Shown: positions 9,058 through 17,476 of the stretch, piece by piece
Numbering within the stretch: the first letter of the stretch is position 1
How the letters are laid out: each line of letters opens with the position of its first letter
Assembly (NCBI RefSeq): GCF_030929595.1
Contig: NZ_JAVFVR010000008.1
Span: forward strand, 62,001-126,000
From: Flavobacterium sp. LHD-85
GTDB lineage: Bacteria > Bacteroidota > Bacteroidia > Flavobacteriales > Flavobacteriaceae
Direction: 5' to 3'
DNA: 64,000 nucleotides
Program-made: the position numbers and the translations under genes
Notes under the pieces: model-generated
The model's database searches: none
Told to the model about the DNA's origin: nothing
Seen by the model: the letters and a program-made list of their open reading frames with translations, nothing else

Positions 9058-9337
9058 ACGTCCCTACGGGACGTGAACCAACCAAACATTTTTTTTTGCT
9101 ACCGATGAGATGTTCCTAACGGAACATTTTTTTAATTCTTTCTATTCTATAAAGAAATGCTCCTATGAAATATTTTGTCTTAAAATAATATTCTAAAGAC
9201 TTTTAGAAGGCATATCAAAAGCGATTATTTTTAAAATTCGTATTGGTGAGAAAAGAAATGTTCCGTTAGGAACATCTCATCGGTAGAATTTTTAATTAAT
9301 CATGTTTATTTCGTTCCGTAGGAACGTTTGGTTGGTA
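9058..9337. repeat. REP-like palindromes upstream of the RAYT gene
   Basis: This 280-bp gap holds hairpin elements. CGTCCCTACGGGACG lies at 9059-9073. A perfect inverted pair of about 30 bp follows: CTACCGATGAGATGTTCC... at about 9100-9128 and its reverse complement ending ...CATCTCATCGGTAG at about 9257-9286. A third element, TTCGTTCCGTAGGAACG at about 9310-9326, is immediately followed by TTTGGTTGG, the reverse of the CCAACCAAA that follows the first element. These are the cognate REP/BIME-type substrates expected next to a RAYT. Confidence 0.8.
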
Positions 9338-9799
9338 ATGGCAAATACATACACACAATTGCATATACAATTTGTATTTGCAGTGAAATACAGAAAAGCA
9401 TTAATTGCAAAGGATTGGCAGGACAAATTGCATCAATACATTACGGGTATAATTCAAGCGAACAATCATAAAATGTTATGTATTAATAGCATGCCAGATC
9501 ATATACATATTTTTATAGGGATGCGTCCTACTCAATCCATTTCTTCATTAGTTCAAAATGTAAAAACAGAAACCAGCAAATGGATTAAAGAACAAAAATT
9601 ATCACCTGATTTCTCATGGCAAGAAGGATATGGCGCTTTTTCATATTCAAGAAGCCATGTTCCAAATGTTATTAGATATATTCAGAATCAAGAACAGCAT
9701 CATAAAAAAGAGACATTTTTAGAGGAGTATCAAAAATTATTGAAAGCATTTGAAATAGAATTCGATTATCAATACATTTTTAAAGAACCAATTTTATAA
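9338..9799 (+). mobile_element. REP-associated tyrosine transposase (RAYT, IS200/Y1-like)
   Basis: A 153-residue Y1 transposase: HUH motif as H55-I-H57 in MPDHIHIFIG and a likely catalytic tyrosine Y114 in VIRYIQNQEQHHKK. An in-frame ATG exists at 9302, but it lies within a REP-like hairpin, so I take the ATG at 9338, which gives the standard MANTYTQLHIQFVF N-terminus. It is flanked on both sides by inverted palindromic elements and not by ordinary IS200 ends. RAYTs cut and join single-stranded DNA at REP hairpins and spread them through the genome; they are usually single-copy domesticated enzymes. All key residues are present, so it is probably functional. Confidence 0.9.
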
Positions 9800-9800
9800 C

Positions 9801-9876
9801 ACCAAACGTCCCTACGGGACGAAATTAACATGTACATATTTTTTTTCTACCAATGAGATGTTCCTAGCGGAACATG
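9801..9876. repeat. REP-like palindromes downstream of the RAYT gene
   Basis: ACCAAACGTCCCTACGGGAC at about 9801-9820 is a near reverse complement of the element just upstream of the RAYT start. CTACCAATGAGATGTTCC followed by TAGCGGAAC at about 9848-9873 is a one-or-two-mismatch copy of the upstream CTACCGATGAGATGTTCC element. The RAYT is therefore bracketed on both sides by the same repeat family. Confidence 0.8.
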
Positions 9877-9894
9877 ATTTCAGTATTCTTTTAA

Positions 9895-10878
9895 TTATTT
9901 CTTACTATAAAGCGAACCATTTTTAATTGTCTTTTTATCCAATTTTCCTTTGCTGAATAATTCCTCTAAAATAATTTTTGCCTCATTAACTGCGATGTTG
10001 TGAATTACAGCATATTCTTTTGGAGCAAGTGTTGGATAAATTTCAAAAATTGATAATGAATTTTTATTCTCAAACTTTTTCGCTTTAGCCTCAGGAAACA
10101 GAGCTAGCAAAGCATTTTCATAAGCATCATAAGGTTTAGAACCGTAAACAGTTAACTGATTATTATCAGCGTTGGCTAAAAATAAAGTTGGAAAACCTCT
10201 TACGCCAAGAGTTTTTCCTAAATTTAAATCTTCTTGAAAAAGTTCTTCGGCATCATCATAATCAGCTTTTAGTTTCGGAACGTCCAAACCTGCGATTTTT
10301 GCAGCTTCTGCTATATTTTCCCATTTGGCAATGTTCTTTTTATCGAGATAAAGCTTTTCGCGAAGAATACGCATAAAATAAACCGCTTTTTCTTTACTCT
10401 GCATTTGCGCTGCTTTCATAGCAATACACGAAGGATAAGAAGAATCTAACGGATCTTCAAGCCAAACATTTCCATCAATTGGCATTTCGTAATACAAACT
10501 AGCTTCGTCCCAATGGTGTGCAACATCAGATGGTTTGCTTATTCCGCCACTGTTATAGCTCCAATCTGGCAATAAACCGCCCATTCGATAATCAATTTCA
10601 AAATAATCGCCGTATTCTAGTTTTAATTTCCTAAGCTGAGGTTCAATTCCCCAACAAGATGAACAAATAGGGTCGGTATAGTAAATTATTTTAACCGGTT
10701 TATTTTTTGTTGGAATAGCTGTTTTGGTATTCGATTTTTCGCCAGCAGGCATTTCGCACATTCCGCTTACAGGATCGCATAATAACGGATTTATTTTGTC
10801 TTCGCTCATTTTTGAATTTGTTTGTGACTGGCAGCTTGAAGTGCAAATCAGGATTAATAGTATCGACAGTATTTTCAT
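9895..10878 (-). CDS. DsbA/FrnE-like thioredoxin-fold lipoprotein
   Basis: This 327-residue protein has a lipobox-type signal peptide ending at Cys16 and a thioredoxin-fold DsbA-family domain with the active-site motif C72-S-S-C75 in YTDPICSSCWG, followed by the GGLLPDW segment typical of the FrnE/YjbH-like subgroup. The cis-proline region is RGFPTLF near residue 225. Between the lipid anchor and the domain is an unusual CDPVSGMCEMP motif (Cys34 and Cys41). It should be a periplasm-facing oxidoreductase or isomerase. FrnE-like proteins are normally cytoplasmic, so the lipoprotein anchor is a variation. It is transcribed alone, converging with the RAYT. Confidence 0.8.
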   Translation of the reverse strand: MKILSILLILICTSSCQSQTNSKMSEDKINPLLCDPVSGMCEMPAGEKSNTKTAIPTKNKPVKIIYYTDPICSSCWGIEPQLRKLKLEYGDYFEIDYRMGGLLPDWSYNSGGISKPSDVAHHWDEASLYYEMPIDGNVWLEDPLDSSYPSCIAMKAAQMQSKEKAVYFMRILREKLYLDKKNIAKWENIAEAAKIAGLDVPKLKADYDDAEELFQEDLNLGKTLGVRGFPTLFLANADNNQLTVYGSKPYDAYENALLALFPEAKAKKFENKNSLSIFEIYPTLAPKEYAVIHNIAVNEAKIILEELFSKGKLDKKTIKNGSLYSKK

Positions 10879-11090
10879 AATAGTTTTTAAAAGGTACTCT
10901 CGGATTTATGAATTTATTGCAAAGTTGAGCCGAATATCATAGCCAGTCAATTAGTCAAAAAAACATGACTAGAAAATATATCCTAGTTTTAAGAAATTGC
11001 TTTTGCATAAAAGTGAGATTATCATTATAAAGTAATTGCAGGCTTGTAATTAATTGTTTATTTTTCACTTCGTAAAAATAGAAGCCAAAG

Positions 11091-11789
11091 ATGAATTACA
11101 TTCAAAAGATTAAACGCCTTTATAACCTATCTGAAAATGAAAACTACGGATTTTCAGAAAATCAGATTCTCAATCTTGAGAAAACATTAAACGTAAAACT
11201 TCCTTCAAAAATCAAAGAATATTATCTGGAACTTGGGAAAGAAGAAAACCTCAATTACTGCTTTAACAGACTTTTGAAACCTGAAAATGAAATGGGATTC
11301 TCAGATGATGATTTTTTAGTTTTTTACGAAGAAAATCAAAACGTAGCTTTTTGGGGAATTAAAAGGGAAGATCTATCGCAGGATAATCCGCCAATATATG
11401 GCAATTACGATACAATAGAAAAATCAGATTGGGAAATAGAAATTGAGACAACGGAGAACTTTTTTCTTTTGATGGCAGTTTTCAACGGTACTTTGGGCGG
11501 ACTTCAATTTAACGGAAATTATTTAGGAGAAATTGATTCTGAAGTTGTAAAGTCGGTTGAAGAAAAGTATTCGCTTGTTCCCGAAATTAGCAGAGAGAAT
11601 CAAAAAGTATATACAGATGATTTTTATGATGTAATCAGTTTGTCATTCGATAAAGAAAACAATTGCACAGGAGCTTTTATTGGATCAAGCGATCAGGAAC
11701 GATTTGATGCCATTCTTGATTTTGTTGATATTGATTGGTCTTATCTTTCTTATGATGATGAAGAATATGATGAGGATGATGAAGAGTAA
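11091..11789 (+). CDS. SUKH-type (SMI1/KNR4) protein, possible immunity protein
   Basis: A 232-residue cytoplasmic protein with an SMI1/KNR4 (SUKH) fold. The N-terminal part carries the family pattern: helix IQKIKRLYNLSENENYGFSE, then the ENQILNLEKTLNVKLPSKIKEYYLELG motif region near residues 25-50, and DDFLVFYEENQNVAFWGIK near 77-95. The last residues form a highly acidic tail. SUKH proteins are mainly immunity proteins against contact-dependent or polymorphic toxins, but also occur in other contexts. It starts a four-gene plus-strand cluster (11091-14236) of unknown proteins with gaps of 31, 25 and 9 bp. No toxin gene is seen nearby. Confidence 0.8.
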   Translation: MNYIQKIKRLYNLSENENYGFSENQILNLEKTLNVKLPSKIKEYYLELGKEENLNYCFNRLLKPENEMGFSDDDFLVFYEENQNVAFWGIKREDLSQDNPPIYGNYDTIEKSDWEIEIETTENFFLLMAVFNGTLGGLQFNGNYLGEIDSEVVKSVEEKYSLVPEISRENQKVYTDDFYDVISLSFDKENNCTGAFIGSSDQERFDAILDFVDIDWSYLSYDDEEYDEDDEE

Positions 11790-11820
11790 TCAAATTAAAA
11801 ATGTGACAATAAAATAAACA

Positions 11821-13170
11821 ATGAGAGAATTAAATTATTTAGTAAAAATAGAAGGCAACGAAGCGCTTTTAGAAAAATTCATTGAAGCGATTGATAACAA
11901 TACAGTTAAAATAGATAAAGCATATCCAAGTCCGTATGTATTAGATTCGGGCGAAAAATTTCTGTTATCGCCAATAATTGAATATTTTTTTCAGACTAGA
12001 CCTTTCTCAAAAGAGTTTTATATTTCATTTGTAGAAAAACTAAGAAAACTTACAGGATTTGAAAGTTACCGCTATTCATTAGGATTACAAGCAGAGGAAT
12101 TGGTTTTTAATAGTTTTGAGAGAGTTAAAAAAGGCAAATACAAGATTTTTATACCAAAAACAAAAGAAGAGCTTCCGAAACCCATATTGACAGAAGAACA
12201 GAAAGAACTTTTAAGTTTTATATGTTATATCGCTGTCTCACATATTAAATATGGGCCAAGTTATGCGACAGTTACGGCAAATGAGTATTTTGATGTTGTG
12301 ACAGAATTGGGTTCTGATGAAGTAGAACAGCTTAAGAAAAACGGAACAGGAAAAATTCCAAAAGAGCTGACAGAATATAAAGACAAAGATTTTGTGGGTA
12401 AAGCAAATGATGTTTTTGCTAAAATAAGTCTTAAACTGATTACCGAAACAGAAGAAAGTTACGCAAAAGCATTAAACTTCGTAAATAGCCTTTTGAAATC
12501 TGATTTTCCTAAAAGCTTCGAAATTACTTTTTCATCAAAAGAAAAAGAACTGCTTCCTATTAAAGGGCTTCCAAAATGCGGACAGAATTATCTTTTTGGA
12601 GGAGCGGTAAAATATCCAAATCTGCATAAAAGCATTTTAGAATATATTGATCTTACTAAAAAGAAATACGAATGGTACACCAATCTTGAAGCCGAAAATT
12701 GTGCTATGCCTTCGACTTTTGCTGTTTTTGCTTTAGGATTGCAAGACGGAAAATATTTTGATACACTAATAGATTATTATCAAACAATTGATGGTGAACA
12801 TCAGTCTATTCAGCAGAAATTTACGCCAGTTTTTCTAGAGAAATTCGGAATAAATGAGAGATCAATAAAAGTCTATATCAATGCCATTTTATCGATGCAG
12901 GAACATCCGCATAATAAAGCGTTCATTTCTTATTTTATAAATGAAAATAGCTTGAAATTATTATTGGATAGTAAAGAGAATTTTATTTCTTATTATTTTA
13001 CGGAAGAAGATTTAAAAGAATATTCAGATAGTGGTACTAATGTTCAGGAAATGGCAGACTATTGCTGGGAAGGTGTGATGTATACAACATTTGGCGAGAA
13101 AAAGAATTTTGCTAAAATTAGCAAACAGCTTACAAATGGAGAAAAAGAAATCTTTGAAAAACTTTTGTAA
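11821..13170 (+). CDS. Hypothetical protein, about 449 residues (possibly DUF6138-type)
   Basis: A soluble, probably all-helical protein without signal peptide or membrane segment. I cannot assign a function. From memory it resembles the DUF6138 type, with conserved-looking stretches such as NCAMPSTFAVFALGLQDGKYFD and SMQEHPHNKAFI, but I cannot verify this. It follows the SUKH gene by 31 bp and precedes another unknown gene by 25 bp, so it is part of the same operon. Helical-repeat proteins of this size do occur in immunity-gene clusters, but this could equally be a housekeeping protein of unknown role. Confidence 0.65.
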   Translation: MRELNYLVKIEGNEALLEKFIEAIDNNTVKIDKAYPSPYVLDSGEKFLLSPIIEYFFQTRPFSKEFYISFVEKLRKLTGFESYRYSLGLQAEELVFNSFERVKKGKYKIFIPKTKEELPKPILTEEQKELLSFICYIAVSHIKYGPSYATVTANEYFDVVTELGSDEVEQLKKNGTGKIPKELTEYKDKDFVGKANDVFAKISLKLITETEESYAKALNFVNSLLKSDFPKSFEITFSSKEKELLPIKGLPKCGQNYLFGGAVKYPNLHKSILEYIDLTKKKYEWYTNLEAENCAMPSTFAVFALGLQDGKYFDTLIDYYQTIDGEHQSIQQKFTPVFLEKFGINERSIKVYINAILSMQEHPHNKAFISYFINENSLKLLLDSKENFISYYFTEEDLKEYSDSGTNVQEMADYCWEGVMYTTFGEKKNFAKISKQLTNGEKEIFEKLL

Positions 13171-13195
13171 CAAGAATCTATATAGTTGATGTTTT

Positions 13196-13570
13196 ATGGA
13201 TAAAGAGCAGTTTAAAAGTAACTTATTTCAGACCATACAAGAAGCTGTAAAGGAATTGAAAAATAAAACAATTCTCTTTACTATAACTCCAATTAAAGAA
13301 GAGAATGCAAAATATAATTCAACGGATGATTTTGCTCGATTATGGATTTTAACAGAGAAAAATCTAAGTAAACAATTTACGTTAGATGAGGTTGTAGATC
13401 TTTTGGCGCTGCCTAATTATAAATATCCATTGTGGATAAAAGTGATTTTAAGTGAACGAACAAATGAAAACATAATTTTTGAGTTAAGAATAAGCATGAG
13501 ATTTAGAACGCCTACACAATTAAAACATAGTGAAGCTGGATATCCGCCTTTTGTTTATGAATTTAAGTAA
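13196..13570 (+). CDS. Hypothetical small soluble protein in the SUKH cluster
   Basis: A 124-residue protein with no signal peptide or membrane helix. It begins with an amphipathic helix (DKEQFKSNLFQTIQEAVKEL) and ends with a conserved-looking aromatic tail (YPPFVYEF). The middle contains a WILTEKNLSKQFTLDEVVDLLA segment and a strand pair ending in SMRFRTPTQ. I do not recognise it. The size and the surrounding genes would fit a small immunity protein, but this is only inferred from context. It is the third gene of the four-gene cluster. Confidence 0.6.
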   Translation: MDKEQFKSNLFQTIQEAVKELKNKTILFTITPIKEENAKYNSTDDFARLWILTEKNLSKQFTLDEVVDLLALPNYKYPLWIKVILSERTNENIIFELRISMRFRTPTQLKHSEAGYPPFVYEFK

Positions 13571-13579
13571 GATTTAAAC

Positions 13580-14236
13580 ATGAATAAACCAATACAAATT
13601 GAAGAGCTTACTAATAATACTTTTTTCTGGAAGTATTATTTCTGTTGCTCAAGAGGCTATGATGAAAAAGAAGAACTCAATATTGATGAGGTTCTAGAAG
13701 TTGTAGAAATTAATGAAACGGAAGCTTATGAATGGGAATGGAAGTTTTTCAATCAAAACGATATAGAAGAAAACCCTAGATATGTTGCTGGGAAAATAAA
13801 TGATGATTTAAATTATGCAGTTGAATTTGCCGAATATGAAATCAGTTTCTTTTTGAATGATATTTACATCGGCAATTTAGGAGGACATTTTGAAGCTTGG
13901 TTTTTTACTTTGGAAGAATTGTTGTCTTTCGAAAAATATTCCAATCTATTTCTTCTTTTTCTTCCAATGGCGGGAATACAAGAAAATGAAAAAGCTATTT
14001 TGAAACCGATAATTATAAAACATTTAAATGCAATTCCAAAGTTTGAAACACATTCAGAATATATTGCAGATTGTATTTTAAACGGATTAGTGATGCAATA
14101 TCCATTTCTAGAAATTAACGACATTGGATTGACAAATACTGAAAACCACAGCGTAAGAAATATAACAGATTACCCACGTTACAAAGAAGATATAATAAAA
14201 TTGAATAAGGTCTTGAAAAACAACTTAGTACCTTAG
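13580..14236 (+). CDS. Hypothetical protein, possible immunity protein
   Basis: A 218-residue soluble acidic protein starting 9 bp after the previous gene. Its features, aromatic-rich strands (TFFWKYYFCCSRGYDEKEEL), a stretch ISFFLNDIYIGNLGGHFEAWF near 95-115 and a C-terminal part with mixed charge, recall the Imm families found behind polymorphic toxins, where GNLGGH-type turns are common. I cannot name a family. It is the last gene of the SUKH cluster; a new transcription unit starts at 14348. Confidence 0.6.
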   Translation: MNKPIQIEELTNNTFFWKYYFCCSRGYDEKEELNIDEVLEVVEINETEAYEWEWKFFNQNDIEENPRYVAGKINDDLNYAVEFAEYEISFFLNDIYIGNLGGHFEAWFFTLEELLSFEKYSNLFLLFLPMAGIQENEKAILKPIIIKHLNAIPKFETHSEYIADCILNGLVMQYPFLEINDIGLTNTENHSVRNITDYPRYKEDIIKLNKVLKNNLVP

Positions 14237-14306
14237 AATCTTAGCTACTTAGCAGCTTAAAACACTCATTAAACTTTCATTAACAAAAACTAATTTATCA
14301 TTATTT

Positions 14307-14314
14307 TATATTTG
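14307..14314 (+). promoter_or_regulatory. Candidate -7 box for the thioredoxin-fold operon
   Basis: TATATTTG is a full match to TAnnTTTG and lies 33 bp before the ATG at 14348, a usual distance for a short leader. A -33 TTTG is not evident at the expected spacing. Confidence 0.4.
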
Positions 14315-14347
14315 TAGGAAACAAATTAATTCTAAAGCATTCTTCTC

Positions 14348-14824
14348 ATGAAAGTAAAGCCTTTTTTCTATATATTTTTATTCGGTATTATTTCGGTTTC
14401 GGCTTATAGTCAGAGTGTGAAACTGATAAATATCAATCAGCTTAACGAGAGAATCAAAAATGGGAAAGACAGTACTTATGTCGTTAACTTTTGGGCAACT
14501 TGGTGTGCACCTTGTATAAAAGAACTGCCGCATTTTGAGAAATTAGGAGCAGAGTACAAATCAGAAAAACTGGCTGTCTTATTGGTAAGTTTAGATTTTA
14601 AATCGAAACTAGAATCAAATGTAATTCCGTTTGTGAAAAGGAAAAATTTAAAAAATGAAGTCTTTTTATTAAACGAAAGCAGTCCACAAGAATTTATTGA
14701 TAGAATAGATCCGAGTTGGTCTGGAAGTATTCCGGCAACGCTTTTTGTTAAAAACGATAAACGAAAATTTGTCGAAAGCGAATTTACCTATGAACAATTA
14801 TTAACTGAATATAAAAAACTGTAA
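14348..14824 (+). CDS. TlpA-like secreted thioredoxin
   Basis: A 158-residue protein with an N-terminal signal peptide (about 1-21, ending SAYSQ) and a thioredoxin fold with the active site W52-C53-A-P-C56 in NFWATWCAPCIKEL, the hallmark of TlpA/ResA-type proteins. The cis-proline loop is SIPATLF near the C-terminus. It should reduce periplasmic disulfides, for instance during cytochrome maturation, or serve the redox partner encoded 6 bp downstream. The two form an operon. The protein is a little shorter than many TlpA proteins because it lacks an N-terminal extension domain. Confidence 0.88.
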   Translation: MKVKPFFYIFLFGIISVSAYSQSVKLININQLNERIKNGKDSTYVVNFWATWCAPCIKELPHFEKLGAEYKSEKLAVLLVSLDFKSKLESNVIPFVKRKNLKNEVFLLNESSPQEFIDRIDPSWSGSIPATLFVKNDKRKFVESEFTYEQLLTEYKKL

Positions 14825-14830
14825 ACCATT

Positions 14831-15445
14831 ATGAAAAAAATAATCTTATTACTAGCATTAGCATTTTCTGCATTTCTATCTCATGCACAAAATGCTGTAA
14901 CACTTAAAGCGGGCGATGCAGCTCCAGATTTCAAACTGAAAAATGTGGATAACAAAGATGTTTCTTTTGGAACTTTTAAAGATGCAAAAGGATATATCGT
15001 TGTTTTTACCTGTAACACTTGTCCGTACGCAATTGGATATGAGCAAAGAATTATCGATTTGGATAAAAAATTCAAATCGCAAGGATATCCAGTAATCGCC
15101 ATCAATCCAAATGATCCAGAAGCTTCTAATGCAGATACTTTTGCAAAAATGCAAGATTTAGCTAAAGAGAAAAAATATCCTTTCCCATATTTATTTGACC
15201 CAGGACAAAAAATTACTGATGAGTACGGAGCAAAACGTACGCCTCATATTTTTATCGTTTCTAAAACAGCAAAAGGAAATGTTGTAGAATACGTAGGAGC
15301 AATCGATAATGATCCAGAAGGAAATAATCCGCAGAAAATAAAATATGCAGAAGATGTAATCGCATCATTAAAAAGTGGACAGAAACCAGCAATTACGCAA
15401 ACTAAAGAAATTGGCTGTACCGTAAAAAGAAAAGCAAAAGCTTAA
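14831..15445 (+). CDS. Secreted AhpC/TSA-type thioredoxin-family protein
   Basis: A 204-residue protein with a signal peptide (about 1-19, ending SHAQ) and a peroxiredoxin-like thioredoxin fold (LKAGDAAPDFKLKNVD start). The active site is C61-N-T-C64 followed by PYA, a motif typical of a common Bacteroidota group annotated simply as thioredoxin family protein. A cis-proline segment, KRTPHIF, lies near residue 138. It probably works in the periplasm with the TlpA-like protein encoded just upstream. It ends with a conserved-looking IGCTVKRK tail whose cysteine could take part in redox chemistry. A terminator lies 90 bp downstream. Confidence 0.85.
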   Translation: MKKIILLLALAFSAFLSHAQNAVTLKAGDAAPDFKLKNVDNKDVSFGTFKDAKGYIVVFTCNTCPYAIGYEQRIIDLDKKFKSQGYPVIAINPNDPEASNADTFAKMQDLAKEKKYPFPYLFDPGQKITDEYGAKRTPHIFIVSKTAKGNVVEYVGAIDNDPEGNNPQKIKYAEDVIASLKSGQKPAITQTKEIGCTVKRKAKA

Positions 15446-15524
15446 GTTTTTTGTTTCAAGTTTAAAGTTTCAAGTTTTATTCTGTTGCGTTTAACTTGGA
15501 ACCTGAAACCTGAAACAAAAAAAA
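15446..15524. repeat. Inverted repeat downstream of the thioredoxin gene
   Basis: TTTTTTGTTTCAAGTTTAAA at about 15448-15467 is matched in imperfect reverse complement by AACTTGGAACCTGAAACCTG and the following AAACAAAAAA at about 15493-15522. It is a long imperfect hairpin before the true terminator; similar 'gtttcaggt' repeats are dispersed in Flavobacteria. Confidence 0.6.
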
Positions 15525-15534
15525 CATAAAATAC

Positions 15535-15563
15535 AAACGCCCCAAATATGGGGCGTTTCTTTT
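15535..15563. terminator. Bidirectional rho-independent terminator
   Basis: AAACGCCCC pairs with GGGGCGTTT over the loop AAATAT, followed by a T-rich tract. It separates the plus-strand thioredoxin operon from the convergent sugar dehydrogenase gene ending at 15585. Confidence 0.85.
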
Positions 15564-15584
15564 GGCATGTATAGATGAACAAGT

Positions 15585-16814
15585 TTACTTTTTATCTATT
15601 CTGTAAAGTCTTCCTTGATCGGTAACGGCGTATAATGCTTCATCTTTTCCTTGTGTAATATCTCTAAATCTTTGTCCTTCTCCAGCTAATAGTCTTTCTT
15701 CTCCAGCTACTTTATTGTCTTTAAAAGCTAAACGAACAATATGCATACCGCTTAAAGCCCCAATAAAGAGATTATTTTGCCATTCAGGAATGCGGTTTCC
15801 AGCGTAAAACGTCATTCCGCTTGGCGAAACTACAGGATCCCAGTAATAAACAGGCTGTTCCATTCCGGTTTGCTGTGTAATACCTTCTCCAATTTTCGTA
15901 CCACTATATTCAATTCCGTAAGTAATTGTTGGCCAGCCATAATTTGCTCCAGCTTTGATTCGGTTAATTTCGTCACCACCTCTTGGACCGTGTTCACTTT
16001 GCCATAATTCTCCTGTGGTCGGATGCATAGCCAATCCTTGCGGGTTTCTGTGGCCAATAGTATAAAGTTCTGGTAAGGCTCCCGTTTGTGTAAAAGTAGG
16101 ATTTCCTGGAGCCGCTTGTCCGCTTGTTGTAATATGTACAATTTTACCCAAACTACTCGTTACAGCTTGCGCCAACGGACGAGTTTCTAGCACAGATCTT
16201 TCGCCAATGCTCACAAATAAATTTCCTGTTTTGTCAAATAAAACTCGGCCTCCGTAATGTAGTGTACTTGAGTTCGGAGTGTTTGAACGATAAATAACCG
16301 TTGCGTTTTCAATCGCTTTTTCGTCGTCTGAAATTCTGCCTTTCGCGACAGCGGTAATATTTCCGCCAGCAACAACTTCAGAGAATACCCAGTAAATCAT
16401 TCGGTTTGTAGCATATGCAGGATCAAGACAAATTCCTAATAAACCACCTTGGCTATCAGGATTAACAGCAGGAACGCCAGTTAAGGCATTGCCGATAACA
16501 CCCGCTTGAGTTACGATTTTTATTTTTCCCGCTTTTTCAGTTACAAGCAGACGTCCGTCAGGAAGATAAGCAACTCCCCATGGAGCGCTTAAACCGCTGG
16601 TGATTACTTTAGATTCAATTTCGGTAGTAGTTTGAATGCTTCCTGCGCGTGTCTGCCCTGAAAATGCGGGCTGATAAGTGGTGTTTGCGGTTCCTGTTTC
16701 TACAGGTGGCCCTGTTGGTCCTGGATCTGTGCCTCCTTCAGTATTGTCGTTATTAGAGCAACTGCCTAAAGCTAGAATTCCAGCAAGAAGAAATATACTT
16801 TTTTGAATAATCAT
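15585..16814 (-). CDS. PQQ-type soluble aldose/glucose dehydrogenase-like lipoprotein
   Basis: A 409-residue lipoprotein (lipobox ending at Cys19) with a GSDH (YliI-type) beta-propeller. The propeller starts with LSAPWGVAYLPDGRLLVTE near residue 75 and includes the signature HRNPQGLAMHPTTGELWQSE and GPRGGDEINRI near 255-285, where the family has its active-site and calcium/PQQ-binding residues. These enzymes oxidise aldoses to lactones in the periplasm with PQQ, which many Bacteroidota cannot make and must scavenge. The glycine/proline-rich linker after the lipid anchor is a usual spacer. It is monocistronic, and the terminator at 15535-15563 lies just after it. Confidence 0.87.
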   Translation of the reverse strand: MIIQKSIFLLAGILALGSCSNNDNTEGGTDPGPTGPPVETGTANTTYQPAFSGQTRAGSIQTTTEIESKVITSGLSAPWGVAYLPDGRLLVTEKAGKIKIVTQAGVIGNALTGVPAVNPDSQGGLLGICLDPAYATNRMIYWVFSEVVAGGNITAVAKGRISDDEKAIENATVIYRSNTPNSSTLHYGGRVLFDKTGNLFVSIGERSVLETRPLAQAVTSSLGKIVHITTSGQAAPGNPTFTQTGALPELYTIGHRNPQGLAMHPTTGELWQSEHGPRGGDEINRIKAGANYGWPTITYGIEYSGTKIGEGITQQTGMEQPVYYWDPVVSPSGMTFYAGNRIPEWQNNLFIGALSGMHIVRLAFKDNKVAGEERLLAGEGQRFRDITQGKDEALYAVTDQGRLYRIDKK

Positions 16815-17163
16815 AATGCTTTCGTTTTAATGGTTAAAATTAAATTTTTGCATTATCGAACATTTCGAAAGTGAAGATTTAGGGTAGAGGTTTGTTAATT
16901 ATGAAATGGTTAGTTTCAAACAAACTCTTATTTTCAATTAAGAATGCCTAAATGCTTATGCCATTTTATTTGAAGCAGCAGAATTTCAAAAACAGAAATT
17001 AAGCTTCTTTTTGGAAAAAGCATTTAGTGGGACATGCCTAATTGGAACGATAAATTGTTATAAAATATTGCCAATAAGAACTGGATTGTCTTTTTCTTAG
17101 CAGAAATTTAACATTCAGTATTTTAAAAGAAATAAGGCTGAGGTCTTATTTTTAAAGAAGATT
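16815..17163. other. Intergenic region without visible gene
   Basis: These 349 AT-rich bases carry no open reading frame that looks real, no strong hairpin and no full -33/-7 promoter match. They should contain the promoter of the sugar dehydrogenase at the left and the 3' untranslated region of the DUF3861-like gene at the right. Confidence 0.5.
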
Positions 17164-17457
17164 TTAAAGGCTCTTTAACTTTTTCATGAAGATTGGAAAA
17201 ACTTCATTTAATTCTTCAAAAAGAGGGTTTTTTCTGTTTTTTAATTTGATTTCGGTAAATAATTTTAATCCTAAAGCAAATTGAACGGCTTCTGATTCGT
17301 TTGCAAAAATGTTTTTTTGTTTGATTCGTTCTATGATTCCAAAAATTTCGTCGTGATTGTCAAATTCAATTCCGAGTTCTTTTGCTGGTTCAGTTTCACC
17401 GTTTGCATATTCCTTAAGACTCAAAGTAAGGTAATATTTGTTTGATCTTTTTTCCAT
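17164..17457 (-). CDS. DUF3861-like small protein
   Basis: A 97-residue soluble protein matching the pattern of DUF3861 as I remember it: an N-terminal strand (KYYLTLSLKEYANG), the motif FDNHDEIFGIIERIK and the highly conserved-looking FALGLKLFTEIKLKNRKNPLFEEL followed by FMKKLK at the C-terminus. The function of the family is unknown. It lies 19 bp downstream of the LytTR regulator gene on the same strand, so it is probably the last gene of the kinase-regulator operon and may be controlled with it. Confidence 0.78.
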   Translation of the reverse strand: MEKRSNKYYLTLSLKEYANGETEPAKELGIEFDNHDEIFGIIERIKQKNIFANESEAVQFALGLKLFTEIKLKNRKNPLFEELNEVFPIFMKKLKSL

Positions 17458-17476
17458 GATTTTTGTATTCTAAATT

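Noticed and set aside
9302..9337. Upstream start of the RAYT gene
   Set aside because: The ATG lies within a REP-like hairpin and would add residues foreign to the family; the ATG at 9338 gives the conserved N-terminus.
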